From positions 992,001 to 1,056,000 of the forward strand of contig CAMPDV010000008.1 of assembly GCA_946699065.1 (NCBI GenBank): a DNA stretch of 64,000 nucleotides. Reading direction: 5' to 3'. A model generated the notes under the pieces. That model made no database searches. It was not told the DNA's origin and saw only the letters and a list, made by a program, of their open reading frames with translations. This DNA comes from Loxodes magnus. Lineage: Eukaryota > Ciliophora > Karyorelictea > Loxodida > Loxodidae. Below are positions 37,870 through 50,981 of the stretch, piece after piece (within the stretch, counting starts at the first letter, position 1; every line of letters starts with the position of its first letter). Position numbers and translations under genes: made by a program.

Positions 37870-39393
37870 TCATTTTCTTATTTCTTTCATCATTTCTAGG
37901 AATTCCATATAGGAAATAGTTCCATCTTTGTCTTTGTCTACTTCTGTAATGATTTTCTTTAACTCTTTTTATGATAAATATTTTCCTCCCTTAAAAAATT
38001 CCTTTAATTCGCCAATTGTTATCTTGCCACTTTTATCAATATCCATTGCTTGGAAAGCTTCTTTCAAAATATTTTCTTTTACATATTAATAGCCACTTAA
38101 GCAAGCTGCTATAAATTCAGTGTAATCTAAATATCCATTCTGATTGGTATCCATTACTTTGATAAGATCATCTAAAACCTTTTTATCAATTTGCTTTCCT
38201 GTCTCCAATATTCCTTTTTCTAATTCTTCTTTAGTTAAAGTTCCGTCTCCGTTTTAATCAAGCTTAATAAAAGTGTTTTTTAGTTGCTATATATCATCTT
38301 CAGGTATTTTGCAAGCTATATATGTTAGAGTTGCTCTTTTTAACTTCTGTGAATAAAGAAAAGATTCAAGGTTGCTTAAAATCTCTTCAGAGATAGCAAT
38401 TTATTTGCGCGAGGACTAGATGTTTTGCTATATTCAAGGATGATTATAGGCCTATTCAGCAGTATATCTCTATTGAATATCTTTAATAAGTAATTTTGAA
38501 ATTAAATCTTTGGCTTAACTAGAAACTACTTAGAAAGCTTGATGTGAAAAGCTCACATCTTATTTTAGAATATTCTCTAATATCTCATAGTTGTTCTTTC
38601 CATCGAAAGGAGGCTTTCCTGTTAGCATCACGTAAAGAATAACTCCCAGAGATCAATTATCGCAATGATATGTATAAAATTGATTGATTACTTCAGGAGC
38701 TATATAGTAAATTGTTCCATCAATTGAAGTCATTATTGTCTCTTTTCTCACTTTTTTTGATAGTCCAAAGTCAATTAGCTTGATTTATTAATCGTCATTT
38801 TCATTTGCTAGCAAAAAATTTTCTGGCTTGATATCTCTATGGCATATATTTTACGAATGACAGTATCGAACAGCGGAAATTATTTATTTCATAACTTATA
38901 CTGCCTAGTATTCTGTCAATCTACTTTAATTAGTAATGTAGTTAAAAAGTTCACCTCCTTTACAGAACTCTGTTACAAGAAACAAGTTTGAAGACGACTC
39001 ATAGGTTTCTATTAGCTTAATTACGTTAGGATGATCAAGAGCACATAAAATATTAACTTCGTTTTAGAAATGTTCAACATCTTCTATTTTATGCTTATGT
39101 ATACATTTAATAGCTCGCAGTTATTAAGTAACTTTATGTTCTGCTAAAACAACATAGCCAAAAGCTCCTTAGCCAAGGTTTTTTATTACTTTATAATCCT
39201 ATTTAATAGGATTCTTTTTGGATTGTATAAATCACTTTCTTTTGATAATTAGTTCAGATTGCTTAGCTTAATGCTCTTCCTTGTTGCCTTCTAAAGAATT
39301 TTAGGTTGAATATACTTGAAGAACTTATTATTTATCATGCTTATTTTTAATGATATTGCTATATTTTCCTTTAGTGATACATGAGCAGCCCAT
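37870..39393 (-). CDS. calcium-dependent protein kinase (CDPK) with four EF-hands
   Basis: 507 residues, no intron. MGCSC at the N-terminus predicts N-myristoylation and palmitoylation, hence membrane attachment. The kinase domain covers about residues 67-330: LGQGAFGYVVLAEHK (Gly loop), AIKCI (ATP Lys), HRDIKPENFLL (catalytic Asp), LIDFGLSKK (DFG), IAPEVINQFY. It is followed by the junction/autoinhibitory helix and four EF-hands with canonical loops DQNGDGTLTKEE, DTNQNGYLDYTE, DIDKSGKITIGE and DKDKDGTISYME. All catalytic residues are present, so it should be an active Ca2+-activated Ser/Thr kinase. The Trp of DNWSLGV is encoded by TGA. Contrast with the EF-hand pseudokinase at 60075-61756. 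Confidence 0.92.
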
Positions 39394-41396
39394 CTTATTT
39401 ATAATAAAAGTTAAAATATTAGTGCTATTCAAAATGGATTACTATTATCTAATTCCCTCTTATTACTATATTACCTACATTATTAACTCTTTTAAATCAT
39501 TTATCAAATATTTAGTCTAAATCCTATCTAGTTTATTTAGTACTTTACAGTATAAGCTGCTTTTTAAATAACTAGTTTTATATTAATTTTATTAGATTCT
39601 TTATGCTTTGTAATTTGCTGATTTAAGAATTTCTTAGTAACAAGGAAGTTATAAAGAAAATAGCGTTAATAGCATTAGGTTGAAGTAAAGAAAAGCTTTT
39701 ATATAAGTAGTTAATATAGTTTTAGATATTAAAACTTTGATATAATAGAGTTAATTTTACTTTCAGCTAATATATAATAACTGAACTATAGATGAATTTG
39801 GCTAAATGATTATTAGATTATTAGCTAAAATAATTTATAGCCTTTGATAAGTCTAATTCTATTCAATTTCACTTATTCTATCTTATCTTTGTCTGATTTT
39901 ATTATATTAATAAAGTAGGGCTTATAATTTGAGAATGTATGTTCAAAGCTATTATGTAACTGAAATTAACATATAGTTAGTACTCTTTAATAGTCTAATA
40001 ATTTCCATAATTAATAGCCATTTTAACTGAAGTTAATTAAAGCAACATTATCTAAATAGGTTTCTTATATTAAGAATCCATTAATCTCTATCATCTACAT
40101 TTATACCTTTATTCAATTGCTTTCTTTTAATAGAGTAGTAGATAAACAATTATTCGCTTATGCTTATTTAAAAGGCTATTCTTAGAGTTTGTGTGATTGA
40201 TTAGTTTAGATAGTGAATAATTAATTCTATTTATTTGACAAGTAAGTTAAGTAATAAAAATAAGCAAAAGTACTAGAATATGATTTAACTATCGAATTAT
40301 AGACTGTAGGGTACTCTAGTTAAATATTTGAGGAGTAATAGTTTATATATAAGGATTTTAATTTTACTAATGGTATAACTAATTACAGCTCTTTTAAGTT
40401 TAATTTTTGTTCAATTCATATGTATCATTTAATTTGCTGTAGGGTACTAAATTTATAATATGTAGTATGATAGAGCTATATTATGAATCTCTAAGATTTT
40501 GGAGTTAAATTTATTTTATTATTAAGATTTTAAATGCCTAGATAGTGTCTATATCTTAAATATGTTTATTACTAGGTTTATTAAGTCTTATTCTTTCTAA
40601 ATACTATTCACTCATAGTTTATTTTTCGGTTCCTTTTATTGTAATTAGAATATGAGGAGAGATTCTTAAGTGCAAAATACAAAAACATACTGAAGAAAAT
40701 TAAAGCTAAGAAGATTAAAAGTGATGAAATTTAAATAATACCATTTCTTCACTGCTTAAAGTTTAAATTTTAACCCTATAAATTATAAGATAAACTATTA
40801 TAAGCCTAGATAATTAAAGATGATGACTGAACATAAGAATATTTGATAAGAAAATAATATATATTAACTCCTAACCAAATTGATTTATTCATTATACTAA
40901 AGTAATTTTAGACTTTTAAAATGCTAAATCTAGAAATACTTAGCTAGACTAGCCAATTACTTCTATACTAATTACTAAATACTTCTTTAATTTAATTAAT
41001 TTAACCTAATTTTCATAATGTAATTGAAGTTATTTTGCTTTATAAATAAGTTAAATTATATTAAATTATGATCAGTTAATAATTATAAAGGCAATTTTAT
41101 AATTATTCTTAATAAGTTACCGCTTATTTTTAGCTTACTTAGGTACTTTTTAGTATTTAGATAATTTACTCTCTACTTATAAAGTTCTGTAGATATAGCT
41201 AAATTATGAGTACTGTCAGCTATTTAAATTTAATGACTAAGAGTTTAAAATTTTGATGATCAATTTTGGGATATAATTTTTCTTTAGCTGCTATATCTTA
41301 TCGAGTGATTGAATTAGATATTAAAGTTAAATGGTATAGATTGATTAAGTGAAGAGTTAAAGATGAAGTTTAAATTAATTAGCTGAGTTAGTTTTG
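39394..41396. other. AT-rich spacer between two minus-strand genes
   Basis: About 2 kb with no recognisable gene. TTATAAATAAG lies just upstream of the CDPK ATG. Confidence 0.4.
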
Positions 41397-43166
41397 TCAG
41401 TAAACTCTTTTAAAAAGCATAATGCATTCTACATGTTTTGTATGGGGGAACAAATCTACTCCTAATGCTTTTATAGGAGAAAAAGGGGGACCTTTATACT
41501 TATTTTTTTCTTTTGGATGACATAAGAACATGCTATCACGGACTAAACTTTGCTAATTGCAAGACACATATATGAGGTAATCAAGTCCTTTTAAAGTTCT
41601 TATTGTCTTTATAACATCTCTGTGAAGACCAGCTCGAGGTGGATCAACAATTCCAAGTATAGAACCTTAAACTTATTAGGATTTTTAGGTAACCTCTTAT
41701 AAGCAATCCTCAATCTTACTGCATATTAAATGCATATTAGTTATTTTATTTATTTCAACGTTCTTCTTTGCCATATCAATAGCATCTTCTGAAATATCTA
41801 CACCAACTATTTGTTGAGCTAAATCAGAGCAACAAATTCCGATAGTTCCAGTTCCACAACATATATCAAGTATTGTACCCCATTTTTCTTATGAAAGATT
41901 CTCTTCTACCAACAAAATTTTAGCCCATTCTTTGATGGTGGAGTACAAAACCTCACAAGCATAACTGTTTACCTAAAAGAATGAAAAAATATTAAGCTGA
42001 AATTAATAATTCAGAATATGTTCTACGATATAGTCCTTTCCTATAATTGTTTCAGAATTAGTATTGGCATCAAAAGCACCTGATAAAGAAGTATCATTGA
42101 CTAATTAAATTCCCTCTATCTAGTAATTATTTATCTTAAAGTCTTAGAAGTGCGCTTTAATTAACTCTTTCTGTTTATTTAGAACTTCTTCTTCAACGTT
42201 TTTAGGGTTTACTACCAAACCTATCAAAATTTAGCTGGTTTTAACTCCTATTCTTATTAATATTCCTCTTCAAAACCCTTCGTTAACTTTATAGCTTCAC
42301 GCGGGTAAGCTTGATTCTTAAAGGATCTTATAAGTATTTTCCATTATTTGCCTTGAAAAATCTGGTATGTGAAGTGGATTTTCTGGGTATTTGACATCGA
42401 AATTACCGTATTAAATATTTCCATTTACAAATCCAATTTTGACTTAATTATCAATATTAGCAATTGTAAATTCTATTTTGTTCCTATATCCGTTTATCTG
42501 AGGTGATTATTTTAACTCATTAAAATCGAAATAACTCTTCCATTTTTCAGTATTTTCCTTTTGTTTCTGCTAGTTATTATCTTTCATTTCTTCTTGATTC
42601 ATTTCTTTAGGCTATTCGCTTTAAGCTGGTTATTCTTTACTGTTTTAACTGATTTCTTCAGTTTGTTTTCGATTAAGTCACTCAAAATTATTTTTAATAC
42701 CCTAGTTACAAATTTAATTCATAATACCTCCTAGGAAGCTGTACTTAAAGGCTATTTAATCCTAATAGGTTAATTACCAAAGTGGAGTGATTGCATCTTC
42801 AATACTCTTTGGATTTTCCTACGCATTTTAGTATTCTGGGTCTTCAGTTTTCTATCTTTTATTCTATTCAACAGCTTATAAAAAGTGCTCAGTAGGCTTC
42901 TCAGTTTATGCGCATTTATGGTTTTCAGGTACAGATTTAACTTTAATTTTAGAGTTTTTGAACAGAGTTTTATCAGACAACTGCATAAATAAGTTCTTCT
43001 AATTCTCTTCAGCAAACTTTAAGAATACAAACGACTATTAAGCCTTCTATTTTGAGATAGCTTGAAGCTACAAATCAGGACTAAGATTTTACACTCATTG
43101 TATGATCTATTTAGGCTTGACTCACTTTTAGAATCCAATAACACACACTCTAAGTGGATCAGTCAT
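41397..43166 (-). CDS. TRMT2A: tRNA (uracil-5-)-methyltransferase, TRMT2A type
   Basis: 589 residues, no intron. The N-terminal ~75 residues form an RRM-like fold (VCVIGF as beta-1, QQSFVFLKF as RNP1-like), as in TRMT2A. A Gln/Glu/Lys-rich linker follows, then [10 protein letters not shown], the start of the conserved class I methyltransferase region. Motifs: [16 protein letters not shown]-binding [38 protein letters not shown], and the catalytic cysteine in YVSCNQQSLVRD. The C-terminus [18 protein letters not shown] is typical of the family and directly precedes TGA. The enzyme should make m5U54 (ribothymidine) in the T-loop of tRNAs. It is transcribed divergently from MED7. Confidence 0.9.
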
Positions 43167-43566
43167 TATTATAATTAGCTTAATTCGTTGAAAATTTAAT
43201 TTGAAAGATCTACACTGAAGCTCATTATTAATTACTGCCTATCATTCCTTAGTTCTTATTCTAGTTCTCCTATTAGAGTGTAGAGAAATGTATAGACTGC
43301 AAAAGAAAGGGACTGATATAATGATTATAGTTAGCTATTTGAAGTAATACTAAGAGTAGAAATCTTTGATGTACTAGTTAATAGTAAAAGGATGAAATAG
43401 TCTTCTTTATTCATAGATTAAGAGCTAATACTCATAGAGTATCATATATTAGTAAATATTCAGTCTCTAAAGACACGCTAATGTAAAAGGAGATATAGGG
43501 AATGATTTATAAGGGTATAAATAAAATTGTTGTAAAGTTAAATGATTTACATTATAATAAAGTTAA
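43167..43566. promoter_or_regulatory. divergent promoter region, TRMT2A-type gene / MED7
   Basis: 400 bp between opposite start codons. TTATAATAATG abuts the methyltransferase start, and CATTATAATAAAGTTAAATG precedes the MED7 start. Individual elements cannot be assigned. Confidence 0.4.
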
Positions 43567-44115
43567 ATGAATTAGGATTAAGATGAAAATGATAGCTTAT
43601 GGCCTGTTCCTCCTTATTTTTACAAAGAGATAAACACAAATCCTCCTGATATACCAGAGAAAGAGTTTCAATGCTTCTAAAATACATTCTAAGTAAACTA
43701 GATTAAATTTTTAAGACTAAGCGATATAGTTGGAAATGCCTTTCCCTTTGAAAGCTAATTTTCAGATGAAGAACTATAAAACTAAGGAATAAAGGCTTGC
43801 TTGAAGTAACTCTATTTGAGATTAAAGGAGTAAACTATTAATATCATTCAATAGATGATAACTAATCCTTTGGAATATAACTAAATGGTAAAAGAATGAG
43901 AGTCAATACTACTCAATATGTATGATATTTCGTATACGTTGTAGAAGCCATAAGCTTATTATCATATATTATAAATTAAATAAGCCCAGCTGTAAGAACT
44001 TAAATAAGAGCTTCAAAACAAATATACCATTTTAGAACAAATAGAAAGTAGCTTTTCTAAGTAGGTAAATTAATATTAAGGTGACAATTTTAACATGGAT
44101 CTCAGTCAGTCATGA
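43567..44115 (+). CDS. MED7: Mediator complex subunit 7
   Basis: 182 residues. The N-terminus SLWPVPPYFYKEI...NPPDIPEKEF matches the MED7 opening (F/WPxPPxxY...). Then comes a conserved helical segment QGIKACLKQLYLRLKEQ, NPLEYNQMVKEWESILLNMY, and LQKPQAYYHILQIKQAQLQE, equivalent to the MED7 motif around RPHQAREtL. MED7 is a middle-module Mediator subunit that pairs with MED21. The stop is the first in-frame TGA, after MDLSQS; length is close to the family's conserved core. The frame stays open only with TAA/TAG as Gln. Confidence 0.8.
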
Positions 44116-45424
44116 ATTAAGATTTTACTTGAAACTTTACAATTATCCATTCTTGATTAATATCAAAGTCTTGTAATTTTAATTCTTTTCTTCTATATAA
44201 TTTGATTCAATCACTCTTTTTCCTATGCTTTATAAGCTAATAATAAGCTGTTCTTTAGCTAAATAATGAATATAGTTATATTCTTCTATTTAATCTAAAA
44301 ATAAGATACCTTTATCTAAAATTTTCTATAATTCCAGAATTAAGTAATCTATTATAACTGTAATTTCCTTCTTCAGTATTATAGAATATACTAAGCAAGC
44401 GAATAATTCTTTATAGATTATAAAATTAATTTGAAGACTATTTGTAATAATTAACTGCCTTAAAACATAAAGATAAAGATAATATCTACATTCATTTCTA
44501 TTGTAAGCTGTACTTAAGATTTAGAGTCATTTCAGAAATTAATTATCATGCAGTAAACATGATTCCCTTAGTCAAAGGTATTCCAACCTTAATTATATAA
44601 AAGAAAAGGGATTTTCCAGAATGCCTTTTAAGTATTGACATACATAAAAGCTAAAGTTATGTTCCTAGCTTTATAAAAGGATTTTAAATAAGCTGATGCA
44701 ATTCTAATTCTCTGTACAATAATCTGAAAATAATATGTACACTAAAGTTATTCTTAAGCATGCCTGATTTTAATGAAATGTTAGTGCATAAGGTTAAAGT
44801 TATTCTATCTATTATCGTCATAATACAAAAGCTTAATCTGCATAAGAAGCAATATGTCTTTTATTCTATTATATCTTAAATAACTGCTTGAAGATTTTTT
44901 ATTAAACCTAATAAACTTTACCATTTTTTTGAATGAATTATAATCTATAAAAATTGATGTAGTCTATCAACCCTTTAATTGAAATGTATAAGTAAAGCAA
45001 ATGAATCAAGGTGTTGTAATAAGGATTGATTGTGTAATATAAAGTCCTTTATATAATGTAAATACTAGAGAGTCATTATGTTTAATCAAGGAAGGAAATA
45101 TTATAAAAGGTACTATTATTTATTTAAACATTTGTGATTACTGAAGTTAACTCATCAGCTCCATTAAACTAAAACGCTTTCTAAACTCTAACGCTCTATT
45201 TCAAAGTTAAATATCATAAAGCTTAATTACTTTCAAAATGTAAGATTTAAATACTAATAATGCAGCTATGTTTCCTAAGCAGAGGAATAACTCCTATTTT
45301 TACCTATTCTAAATAGTTTTTAATAATTTTGTATTTTCTTCCCTTAAAAAAGCATTTAAATTACTTTATCCTTCATTTTTATTCATTAGCCATATTTATT
45401 GAGAAGAGTTAGAAATTATAAAAA
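44116..45424. other. AT-rich intergenic region
   Basis: About 1.3 kb, no gene recognised. ATTATAAAAAATG occurs at the start of the next gene. Confidence 0.4.
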
Positions 45425-45728
45425 ATGGGAATTCCTTTCGAATTACCTAAATATAATATAGCTAGGGGTCTGAGAGTTGTGACTCTATTTGGTAGTGTCT
45501 ACTTCTTATACAGGTATAAGAGAGCTTAGAATGTCAAACATGAAACTGGTATCGCTTAGTTTTTCTGCAACTAGCTAGCTATGAACTTTCAAAAGGTATT
45601 ACTTAATTTAGTGCCATTTGAAAAGAGGCAAAAATGTTCCAAGACAATGCGAAAAGGAGTTTGTTGAGCTATACAATTGTATCAACAGACACAAAGGAAT
45701 AAATAGGACAATGTTGAACAAATATTGA
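45425..45728 (+). CDS. small twin CX9C protein with one membrane segment
   Basis: 95 residues in two exons (intron 45596-45611). A hydrophobic segment (about residues 17-30, RVVTLFGSVYFLYRY) is followed by two exact CX9C motifs: CNQLAMNFQKC and, 11 residues later, CEKEFVELYNC. The second cysteine of the first motif is the first codon of exon 2, so the motif exists only after splicing. Twin CX9C proteins are oxidised by Mia40/Erv1 in the mitochondrial intermembrane space and serve respiratory-complex assembly or structure. Mitochondrial location is inferred. The gene ends with two consecutive TGA codons. The exact family (CMC/COX/complex I type) cannot be assigned. Confidence 0.75.
45596..45611 (+). 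other. 16-nt intron in the twin CX9C gene
   Basis: GTATTACTTAATTTAG. Removal restores the frame that completes both CX9C motifs and ends at TGA 45726-45728. Without splicing the second motif is lost. Confidence 0.8.
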
Positions 45729-45731
45729 TGA

Positions 45732-46451
45732 AGAACTCTACTTCAAAGTTAATTTAGATCATCTACCAAATTTTATATTTTAAACCTCAAATACAAATTT
45801 ATATGTTAACTTAACGCGATTCTATTTTTCTATTCTTTAGCTTACAAAATTTATTGAAGTTTAGAATTCTTCCTAGAGTTAAGAATAATATATTTTCTTC
45901 TTATCTTCACTTTTATCGGACTTTTTGTATAACAAGTAATGCTTTATTCGTTATTATTAGATTAATGACTTGGAAAATTAGAGTTAAACTTATTTTATAA
46001 TTCTTATTTAAAGTTATCAAATATATGATTTAATAATTTTATTCTTTTATGAGTTAATAGTTCAAAATTATAACTTTGTAATTATTTATTAGAGATTGCA
46101 AACCCATAACTATATATTATTAAGTGCTTTAGGGAATTCTAACTGGCTTTTGTTAATGTCTGATTTTAATTGAATAGTATATAATAATAAATAAAAAGAT
46201 ATCTTTGTCTATATTAATCGAACTTGCTTTTTGATACTTATTTTAAGTTTCCTTCTAATTTCTACTTTTAAGTTAAGATACTTCTGTATAGGTAATATTG
46301 ATAGCTTACAATTATATTGAATGAGAGCTTTATACTTATCGTAATGAGTGAGATAAAGAAATCTTGGATAGAGTTTTAATGTTTTGATATAGAATACTAT
46401 TGAAACATTTGTTTAATTAGCTTAGAATAATGTTATATATTAAGCATTAAG
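45732..46451. other. AT-rich convergent spacer
   Basis: Lies between the 3' ends of the twin CX9C gene and the coiled-coil gene. Nothing recognised. Confidence 0.4.
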
Positions 46452-47582
46452 TCAAACTTTATTCTTAACTCTTTCTTTAACCCACATTGTTACATCTTCT
46501 AGTTTCTAGGCTAAAATGTCTAGACTTCCGTCGTTCTATTCATTCTATGCTGTGTACTTGCGAAAATTCAGTTTGCTACCACTTTCAAGGATTTCTTTAG
46601 TCTTTTATTTTTATCCAAAATCAGCGCTGGTATTTAAATAGTCCTTGATCTATAGATTTGTATTCTAATTTTAATTTTGCTAATTTAAGAATTATTAAGA
46701 CGTATTTCGGTAAAAAGGATTTTGCTAGGTTTATAAAGGGCTATTAGTTTAAAAGTTAGTTAATGTTTTAATTATATCAAGCAGCTTTTTATTTTACTTC
46801 TCCAAATTTTCTATTTTAAGTGTTAGATAATTTATCTTTTCTCCATCTTTTTTTCTCTATTTCTCAAGTCTTTCTATATCAGATTGCAACTTTTAAGCTA
46901 TTATTTATTCGCCAACTGCACTTTTATGAGATTACTTTACCTAGGGCTTTCTACCGTAGTTTTAGTTAGTCTAATTGCTAACTTGGGATTTAATATCAGT
47001 TATCATATCCTTTATTCAGGTTATCTCTTTGCTTATTTATTCACTTTAATAGTTTTACCCTTCTGAAGTATACTGCTAAGAAGCTTCTTTATCTTTTAAA
47101 GTTGAGTGAGGAGATTAAGACTTATTTGTCTAACTTCTTTAAACAGTTTTACTTCTTTAATCGGTTATTTTTCCAGCCTGAGGTTTTTTATCGTTACTTA
47201 TCTTCTAGAAAGTAACATGCTTGCTTCCTTTCTCACTATATTGTAAAATATTCTTAATTTAGATAAGTATTTATACATAAGCATCATGTAATTCTGTTCT
47301 CTTGCTTTTAAGTTCAGCATCACTATACACATGAATAAAGGATCTATAGTCTTAAAATCTAATTTGAAGTTATTAGATAGATTACTTAATTTGCTTTATT
47401 TAGTTCTTTATTCTAGCAATCATACTTGGTGTTAAATTCTATTAGTTTAGCTTTAACTTCTCTTTAAAGGTTTTGAGATGATTGAGCTCCTGGAGCAGTT
47501 TTTCCTCCCATTCAATGATTTCAGCTTTAGCTTCTAATAGCTTGCTTTATTTATTCTCAGGCAATGATTATTTTCTTTTCAT
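46452..47582 (-). CDS. coiled-coil protein, unknown function
   Basis: 376 residues, no intron. N-terminal coiled coil (SKLLEAKAEIIEWEEKLLQE...FKEKLKLNQQN), a central Ser/Thr/Lys/Gln-rich low-complexity part, and a second coil (LQSDIERLEKQRKKDGEKIN...NLEKQNKKLLDIIK). An Asn/Gln-rich stretch follows, then LDILAQKLEDVTMWVKERVK before TGA. The strand asymmetry of this block (plus strand rich in C and T) marks a minus-strand gene. An in-frame TGA lies just upstream of the chosen ATG. No domain family is recognised; cytoskeletal or centrosomal scaffolds often look like this. Confidence 0.65.
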
Positions 47583-48786
47583 TATTCAAATTTCTTATTT
47601 ATTTACTAGTCTAATTAACCTCGTTACTACCTTTCTTTCAATAACACCTATATACCTTTTAATTCTTAATCATTAGTCAAGTAGAAATTAAACTTTAAAA
47701 TGCTAACTATTACTAAGCTTAGAGGGCATATATAAGATAGCCTGCTAAGCTTAATTGTAGGTTCTGATGCTAGGATGCTACTATTACATGAATACCTTAG
47801 TACACTATAAAAGTCTTATTCTATTCAAATCTTTATTACTGTATTGCATTTGCTGTCTACATATAAGCTACAAGCCTTATGCTCTTTAGAATATATTCAG
47901 TAATACCAAATAACTAAATAATTTATAGGTATAAGTGCATATACTACTAAGTATTATAAATTAGCCTTACAGCTACAGTGGCAGATAAAGATATTAGTCA
48001 TAGTAAATAATTAAGTAGTAATAAAAGACTTATGAACTAATAAGCAGATTAGCTATGCTTAATAAGCTAAATATTAACCTATATAGATATAACTATTTAG
48101 CTACTTAATTACTAGAATTAGCATTATGATCAATGAAATATAGTTCCATCATGAGAATAGACTCTAGTTATACTAATCTCATTAAAATAAATAAATAGAC
48201 TATAATTAGTTAGTAAGCTAATTGATACATAGTTGAAGTCTTAACATTAATAGATAGTTATTATAGAGCTAAGCTCTTAAAAATAGATATATCTATTCAA
48301 ATATTTAGTGCTAAAGCTATTCTGCTTGCAGATTAAAAATTATAATTCCCTATAGCCAAGTAATAGATTAAGCTTATCATTGGTAAATGTGAGTTAATAT
48401 AATATATTTATGCTTATATAGCCAATATTATAAGCTCTATAGCTAAAGGATTCGTTTATAAGCAGTTTATGATAATAAGTGAATAATATATAAGATACAA
48501 ATATCTAATATTGGCATTATCAAGTGTAATTCTATCCTTAAGTTTCTAACATTATGTGCTTTAAAATCATTCTAATAGCTCTCTTAACTTAGAAATAAAG
48601 CCTTCATCAAGAAAGATATTCTATGCTTTTAAATTTAGCTTAATGAAATAAATTAGTAAACCTTTAAGTTCTAAGACTAACTAAAGGAAGTTAAAATGAT
48701 CTAATATAAATATGAAGTAATAGAGGGTAGATTGAAATAAAAACGTTTAGGCAATTATTATTTAATTTATAGTTAATTTAATAAAA
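47583..48786. other. AT-rich divergent intergenic region
   Basis: 1.2 kb between opposite starts. TTTATAGTTAATTTAATAAA precedes the MORN gene. No gene seen. Confidence 0.4.
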
Positions 48787-50665
48787 ATGGGCTGCTCTTT
48801 GTGCACTAAAAATGAATAGAATTTACCATAAAAGTAAATCCAAACATTTACAGTTTAGTAATTCTCTAGTCCTGAAGAAAAAAATCAGATCTCTGGCATT
48901 TCTTATGATAAGTTAAAAGTACAATTCACTCAAATTTTCCAAGATGAGAAAAAGAAAACCTTAGATGATTTCTAAACTAATAAGCTTCTTTCTGAAATGA
49001 ATCTTGGCATAGAGGATTAGTGGTTCTAGTAGGTAATCTACAGTCTTAAAGACCAAGATAATACGATTAAGTCTAAAAGTTTATGTTTTCTGCTAATTCT
49101 TTTTAATAAAGAAATGTCTTAAGAATAAAAATCAAAGCTAGCATGAGATTTCTTACTTTTGCATCAGGACTAGAATACTTATATTGTAGAACTCGAGTCT
49201 TTGATTAAACGAGGATTGAAAATTTCACTTAAAGCTTCTCTTTAACCTAATACATAAGGTAATAAATACTAGCAAAACTAGTTGAAAGATATTCATTATT
49301 TAGAAGCTTAATCCAAATAGTATCTATCTGATACCACTAAAGTTTTCCTAGATAGATTCCATGATTTTGTTACTTCAAAAAATAGCAACATTAATCAGAA
49401 CTTGAATTAAAAGGCAAACTAGCAATTTCTTAATAATGACGATGTAAGTTGAGAATCATTTTCTAGTTTCATTTAAGAAGAATATCAGTTAATTGAAAAG
49501 CAGCATGATTGACTAAGTTATCAAGGGCTAATGCAAATATATACTTAGTATTTTAAGTAAAAGATGAAAGAGAAAGATGAGAATGCATTAAATACAATAA
49601 CTATAAATGAAGATACCACTAACATTAGCATTGCTGAAGAATAAATAAACTTAGAAAAATAAAATTCTAGGAAGCAGCAATAAGATGCAATGTAGCTCTT
49701 CTAATTAAAACTGAATGAATCTTCTAAGCAAGTTGCTACTACTAAAACTTAGTCTGGCACTATTTTCACAGGATAGCTGATTAATAATTTAAGATAAGGT
49801 ATTGGTGTTGCTGTTACGGCGGAAGGAAGTAGATATGAAGGATAATGAATTAATGATAAGTTAAATGGAGTTGGAAGGTTAATAACTTCTCAAAACGATG
49901 TTTATGAAGGAGAGTGAAAGGATGATTAAGCTCATGGATTTGGAAAGCTTTAATATAACGATGGTCATTTTTATGAAGGAAAATGATTTTAAGGAAAGTA
50001 TCATGGCGAAGGCCTTGAAAGTTGGCCAGATGGAAGTTCTTATTAAGGGTAATATTATTTAGGTAAAAAGCATGGTTAAGGCTTACTAAATTTTTCAGAT
50101 AAAGCAATGTATTAAGGACAATTTTACAAAGATAACATGCATGGAAAAGGGACTTACGTTTGATCTGACGGCAGAACATATACAGGCTAATGACATCTAA
50201 ACAAAAAGCACGGAGATGGAGCTTTTACTTATCCAAATGGAAAATAATACAAAGGAAATTTTTATAAAGATTAGAGACATGGATTTGGATAAATGAAATT
50301 CTCTGATGGTAATATATTTATTCAGAGTCTATCTATAAAGGCTATTGGAGTAAAAATAAATAACATGGAAAAGGATAAATAATTTAACTTGATGGATAAA
50401 AAAAAGAAGGAATTTGGTATAAAGGAGTCTACTAAGAAAATGAAATGCTGGAATAATTGCTTCACCAAAGCAAAGAATAAGGAAAATTTTAGGAAATTAT
50501 ATAAAATAAACTCAAGCTTTAAGAATAAGCAAAAGTTCCTTTTGAGGGAAATAAGTCAATAAGAGTAAAAGAATATGGAAATTCGAATGATTAACTGCAG
50601 AACTCAAACAAATTCCAAGAAAACAAATTAGGTAATTTTTAATTTTAGAAGATAATTTAAAATGA
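48787..50665 (+). CDS. MORN-repeat protein, predicted N-myristoylated
   Basis: Three exons (introns 50309-50325 and 50632-50648), 614 residues. MGCSLCTKN predicts N-myristoylation plus palmitoylation. Residues ~10-320 are a helical, Gln-rich region of unknown fold. From about residue 325 there are around ten MORN repeats (YEGQWINDKLNGVG, YEGEWKDDQAHGFG, YEGKWFQGKYHGEG, YQGQYYLGKKHGQG, YQGQFYKDNMHGKG, YTGQWHLNKKHGDG, YKGNFYKDQRHGFG, YKGYWSKNKQHGKG). A charged tail ends ENKLEDNLK. MORN proteins bind membranes and cortical scaffolds, or act in axonemes. Acylation together with MORN suggests a cortical or ciliary membrane anchor (inference). Several MORN Trp residues are encoded by TGA. Confidence 0.85.
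50309..50325 (+). other. 17-nt intron in the MORN gene
   Basis: GTAATATATTTATTCAG. Splicing joins ...FGQMKFSD to ESIYKGYWSKNKQHGKG, keeping the MORN periodicity. Unspliced, the frame leaves the MORN pattern. Confidence 0.8.
50632..50648 (+). other. 17-nt intron in the MORN gene
   Basis: GTAATTTTTAATTTTAG. Splicing gives ...ENKLEDNLK followed at once by TGA. Total coding length (1845 nt) is then a multiple of three. Confidence 0.65.
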
Positions 50666-50981
50666 AAAAATCTATTAATTTATTTTTATTTTGAAATCTT
50701 ATACTAAGTATATTACATTTAACATACCAAGCTTTAACATCAAATCAGATTACTTTGAATCATATTATTTTCTCACTTATTGTGAATAATGATATTTTTA
50801 ACATTAGTCATTTCTTCTTTTTTCTCAACAGAAAATTGAAATATTTTAGTAAATATATAAAGTATATTCATTAATAAAGGTAATTAAAAAGGTAAGTATA
50901 GAAATAAGTATGGGAATATTTTATAAAGAAGCATGAATAATGATAAGTATATCAGCATAGAAATATATATAATAGAAAGTT
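50666..50981. other. short convergent spacer
   Basis: 316 bp between the MORN and TPR gene ends. AT-rich, nothing else seen. Confidence 0.4.
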
